Positions 6,638 to 8,162 of a stretch of DNA of 8,162 nt are shown in pieces. The notes under the pieces were generated by a model. That model searched no databases. It worked only from the letters and a program-made list of their open reading frames with translations, and was not told where the DNA came from. The position numbers and the translations under genes are program-made. The DNA is taken from NCBI GenBank assembly GCA_030593425.1, contig JAUVHF010000067.1, positions 1 through 8,162 of the forward strand, written 5' to 3'. This stretch comes from Anaerolineales bacterium. GTDB taxonomy: Bacteria > Chloroflexota > Anaerolineae > UBA7937. Numbering within the stretch: the first letter of the stretch is position 1; each line of letters begins with the position of its first letter.

Positions 6638-6768
6638 CGACCTTTGGCCTCAAAGTAGCAGCGTCTAGGCACGAAAACCTTTCTATCTAAACGAAAAGCC
6701 GCCAGACAACTTGAACCCTCCAGAGTGCCTCGTTACCGGGCCGGAGGCCTGAAGAACGCGCTGCGGCT
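6638..6768 (-). other. 131-bp intergenic gap upstream of permease A
   Basis: It holds neither a copy of the TetR palindrome nor a convincing terminator. GC-rich short inverted repeats (for example GCCTC/GAGGC around 6728-6749) lack a following T-run. No good sigma70 promoter was found: TTGTCT and TAGATA candidates are only 14 bases apart. Transcription of A and B may start from a non-canonical promoter here or continue from the promoter at 7373-7381. Confidence 0.5.
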
Positions 6769-7329
6769 TTAGATGGCGTTATTGACGGATTCTTCCCTTT
6801 CACCCTCCTGGGGATGAAGGGCCCTCATCCCTTCTATGAAACTCTCTACCACATGGACGAAGCGGGGCCAGCCGGTGACCAAGGCCACCACGCACCAGGC
6901 TATCGTGGTCAAACCCCAGATGGGGACCTCGCGCAGGGCCAGGGAGAGAGTGAGGGCCAATATGGGGGCCATGAACGACATGGCTACCTGTTGGGAGTGG
7001 AAACGGAAGAGGAAGATGATACCTAGGGAGAGATAGATAATAGAGAACCAGGGGACGATGAAGCCGCTAAGGGTGAGATAGAGGAAGAGGGCCAAGACGA
7101 GAAGAGCGTCGATGGGAAAGTCTTTATCGTCCCACCAGGTGCTCTTTCCGGAGGTATCTCGTCGGGCCAGGGGCCCATCCAAAATGTCGGTAGTCCAGGC
7201 CAAGAGTTGGACCATCATCACCGTGCCCAAAGCCTCTCGTCCCACGAAGAGCCCTAGAAGGAGGATGAAGATGGCCAAAAGGAGCCTAGTCGCGGTTAGG
7301 ATATCGGCCACCGTTTTCGCCCGGGGCAT
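6769..7329 (-). CDS. CDP-alcohol phosphatidyltransferase-family membrane protein (variant motif)
   Basis: A 186-residue, mostly hydrophobic protein with the head-group transferase signature of phospholipid synthesis enzymes (PgsA-like). DILDGPLAR (48-56) supplies D48, D51, G52, A55 and R56; D70 and D74 in KDFPID supply the second Asp pair. The family consensus is D-x2-D-G-x2-A-R-x8-G-x3-D-x3-D. Here the AR-to-third-Asp interval is 13 rather than 12 residues, and tryptophans (W65/W66) sit where the second Gly is expected, although all four metal-binding Asp are kept. The N-terminus (TVADILTATRLLLAIF) matches the family, and about five or six membrane segments follow. Start ATG 7329 has GGAGG six bases upstream and an extended -10 promoter. 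The exact lipid product is not determinable. The C-terminal tail from about 172 is hydrophilic. Confidence 0.85.
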   Translation of the reverse strand: MPRAKTVADILTATRLLLAIFILLLGLFVGREALGTVMMVQLLAWTTDILDGPLARRDTSGKSTWWDDKDFPIDALLVLALFLYLTLSGFIVPWFSIIYLSLGIIFLFRFHSQQVAMSFMAPILALTLSLALREVPIWGLTTIAWCVVALVTGWPRFVHVVESFIEGMRALHPQEGEREESVNNAI

Positions 7330-7372
7330 CCTGTTCCTCCCAACTCACTAGATCTTCGGCCGCTCTATTTTG

Positions 7373-7381
7373 AGTATAGCA
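7373..7381 (-). promoter_or_regulatory. Extended -10 promoter for the CDP-alcohol phosphatidyltransferase gene
   Basis: The minus strand reads TGCTATACT: TATACT (five of six for -10) preceded by the TGn extension. The -35 region (TGTCCA at an 18-bp spacing) is poor, which is usual for extended -10 promoters. The predicted leader is about 35 nt and contains GGAGG at 7340-7336. Confidence 0.6.
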
Positions 7382-7531
7382 TATTTCTCTAACCTTTGGA
7401 CAGCGCACGGATATAGATTTTCGCTTTCCTGTCGACGATCTTCTTGCGGATATGTTCCTTCTCCTTGAGATTAACCGGAATTTTGCCAACTTTTTACCGA
7501 AAAGTGATGAGAGGGTGGTATCTTTAAAGGA

Positions 7532-7568
7532 TCACCTATGGGGAAAAGAGGTTTGCAGAAAAGGTGAT
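7532..7568 (+). promoter_or_regulatory. Possible Shine-Dalgarno-sequestering hairpin in HD-GYP leader
   Basis: ATCACCT (7532-7538) is the exact reverse complement of AGGTGAT (7562-7568), which contains the ribosome binding site of the gene starting at 7571. The loop is 23 nt. The 5' arm, as GGATCACCT (7530-7538), also equals the conserved anti-Shine-Dalgarno region of 16S rRNA. A 7-bp stem is weak alone, and some complementarity to an SD can occur by chance. Confidence 0.35.
7539..7568 (+). CDS. Putative 9-codon leader peptide upstream of HD-GYP gene
   Basis: The frame ATG to TGA encodes MGKRGLQKR. AAGGA lies six bases before the ATG, a good ribosome site. The stop codon is two bases before the HD-GYP ATG and overlaps that gene's own AAGGTGAT ribosome site, an arrangement suited to reinitiation or coupling. 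Translation of it would run through the hairpin loop and 3' arm. It may equally be a chance short frame; nothing but position and ribosome site supports it. Confidence 0.3.
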
Positions 7569-7570
7569 AT

Positions 7571-8162
7571 ATGAAGCGAGAAAAGTGGACACCCTATGCC
7601 TGGGTCTCTTTTCTGCGATGGTTGATTCCGGGCTTCTATTTCTGCGCTTGGCTGGCATATCGACTCTTCAGGGAGGCGTTGAGTCTCGACACTCTCCTTC
7701 TCGATTTTGTCCTTTCATCTTTTCTCTTCGTTGTTCTTTGGCTGACTTCTACCTTGATTCTGAGAGGCCAGAGGAAAGTTAGGGGACAGAGCCTTAAGAT
7801 GATCACGGCCTTGATCTCCCTTGCCGAGGCTAAAGACCCCTACGCCGGTGGCCACTCGTTGAATGTCGCTGAACGGGCGGTGGCCATAGGGGAGATGATG
7901 GGGCTTTCCCAGGAGGAGAGCGAGGATTTGCGGGTGGCAGCCCTCCTCCACGATATGGGGAAGATAGGCATCCCCAGCGAGGTACTGCACAAGCCGAGTC
8001 GCCTGACAATGGCCGAGTTCGAGGTGATGAAGAGCCATCCCGCTGCTAGCGTGGAGATCGTACAAGCCTGGGAGGCTTTCGCCGCTACTATTCCGGCTAT
8101 CCCGCACCATCACGAACGGTATGATGGGAAGGGGTATCCCGATGGGCTAAAGGGGGAGGAGA
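7571..8162 (+). CDS. Membrane-anchored HD-GYP domain protein (probable cyclic-di-GMP phosphodiesterase), C-terminus cut by window edge
   Basis: The frame is open from ATG 7571 to the right edge (197 complete codons). Two hydrophobic segments (about 12-32 and 42-64) form an N-terminal membrane hairpin. The HD-GYP domain starts at about residue 75: SLAEAKDPYAGGHS (83-96, with E86 and H95), the HD pair H127-D128 in LLHDMGKIGIP, LTMAEFEVMKSHP (145-157), and HHHERYDGKGYPDGL (179-193) containing the GYP triad. All expected metal-ligand motifs up to the edge are present, so a phosphodiesterase active on cyclic di-GMP is likely. The 'sensor' part is only the two membrane segments, with no recognisable PAS, GAF or receiver domain. 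AAGG six bases upstream supports the start. It is transcribed away from the exporter locus and probably not functionally linked to it. Confidence 0.92.
   Translation, partial: MKREKWTPYAWVSFLRWLIPGFYFCAWLAYRLFREALSLDTLLLDFVLSSFLFVVLWLTSTLILRGQRKVRGQSLKMITALISLAEAKDPYAGGHSLNVAERAVAIGEMMGLSQEESEDLRVAALLHDMGKIGIPSEVLHKPSRLTMAEFEVMKSHPAASVEIVQAWEAFAATIPAIPHHHERYDGKGYPDGLKGEE

Larger units (their letters stand above)
7330..7570. other. 241-bp divergent intergenic region
   Basis: This is the most AT-rich stretch of the window, between two genes transcribed away from each other. It carries the extended -10 promoter on the minus strand near 7377 and the leader of the HD-GYP gene at 7520-7570. On the plus strand only a weak extended -10 candidate (TGGTATCTT, 7517-7525) was found. 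No TetR-type palindrome, tRNA or terminator was seen. Confidence 0.6.

Noticed and set aside
6728..6749. GC-rich inverted repeat (GCCTC/GAGGC) as a terminator of the 7329-6769 gene
   Set aside because: The stem is only five base pairs with a 12-base loop, and there is no T-run on the minus strand.
7286..7489. 67-codon minus-strand frame overlapping the start of the CDP-alcohol phosphatidyltransferase gene
   Set aside because: It starts at TTG without a ribosome site, is Arg/Ser-rich, and overlaps both the promoter and the first codons of a supported gene.
7715..8113. 132-codon minus-strand frame opposite the HD-GYP gene
   Set aside because: The plus strand encodes unambiguous HD-GYP motifs over the same bases; this is a complementary shadow.
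4324..8162. Mobile element, CRISPR array, tRNA or attachment site
   Set aside because: No transposase, integrase, regularly spaced repeats, tRNA-like cloverleaf or terminal inverted repeats were seen here or elsewhere in the window.

Overview
The window is a gene-dense, moderately GC-rich bacterial fragment. Apart from one divergent gene at the right edge, every gene lies on the minus strand. It is dominated by a tripartite-style ABC-2 exporter locus of the YbhG/YbhF/YbhS/YbhR (HlyD-ATPase-permease) type with a TetR-family regulator. The lineage cannot be fixed from the sequence. Strong GGAGG ribosome binding sites, frequent AGG/AGA/ATA codons and the form of the HlyD coiled-coil region are compatible with a Chloroflexota-like or other deep-branching, possibly thermophilic bacterium, but this is a weak inference.

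Layout in order of transcription (right to left). A CDP-alcohol phosphatidyltransferase-family membrane protein (7329-6769) has an extended -10 promoter. After a 131-bp gap come two abutting ABC-2 permease genes, A (6637-5507) and B (5506-4388). Next is a 63-bp regulatory gap with a near-consensus sigma70 promoter whose -10 overlaps a perfect 24-bp palindrome. It is followed by the TetR regulator (4324-3662), a third ABC-2 permease C (3665-2544), ATPase 1 (2541-1606), ATPase 2 (1544-573) and the N-terminal 192 residues of a HlyD-family membrane fusion protein (576-1, running off the left edge). Three of the four junctions from tetR to the fusion protein gene are 4-base overlaps or gaps of a few bases; the fourth, between the two ATPases, is a 61-bp gap. 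To the right, on the plus strand, is the start of a membrane-anchored HD-GYP cyclic-di-GMP phosphodiesterase gene (7571 onward, open at the right edge), preceded by a 5' leader with a possible Shine-Dalgarno-sequestering hairpin and a 9-codon leader ORF.

How they work together. The two ATPases match the N- and C-terminal halves of the fused YbhF/RbbA-type ATPase and would form an asymmetric heterodimer. ATPase 1 has lost its H-loop histidine (Pro192), and ATPase 2 has a variant signature (LAGGW). Both lesions fall on the same composite nucleotide site, leaving one canonical site. The permeases form the membrane channel, and the HlyD protein would carry substrate beyond the membrane. The TetR protein very probably represses its own promoter through the palindrome and so controls permease C, both ATPases and the fusion protein. 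Permeases A and B lie outside that unit, so the locus has three half-size permeases where one heterodimer would need two. The substrate is unknown; a drug or other toxic hydrophobic compound is a reasonable guess from the family.
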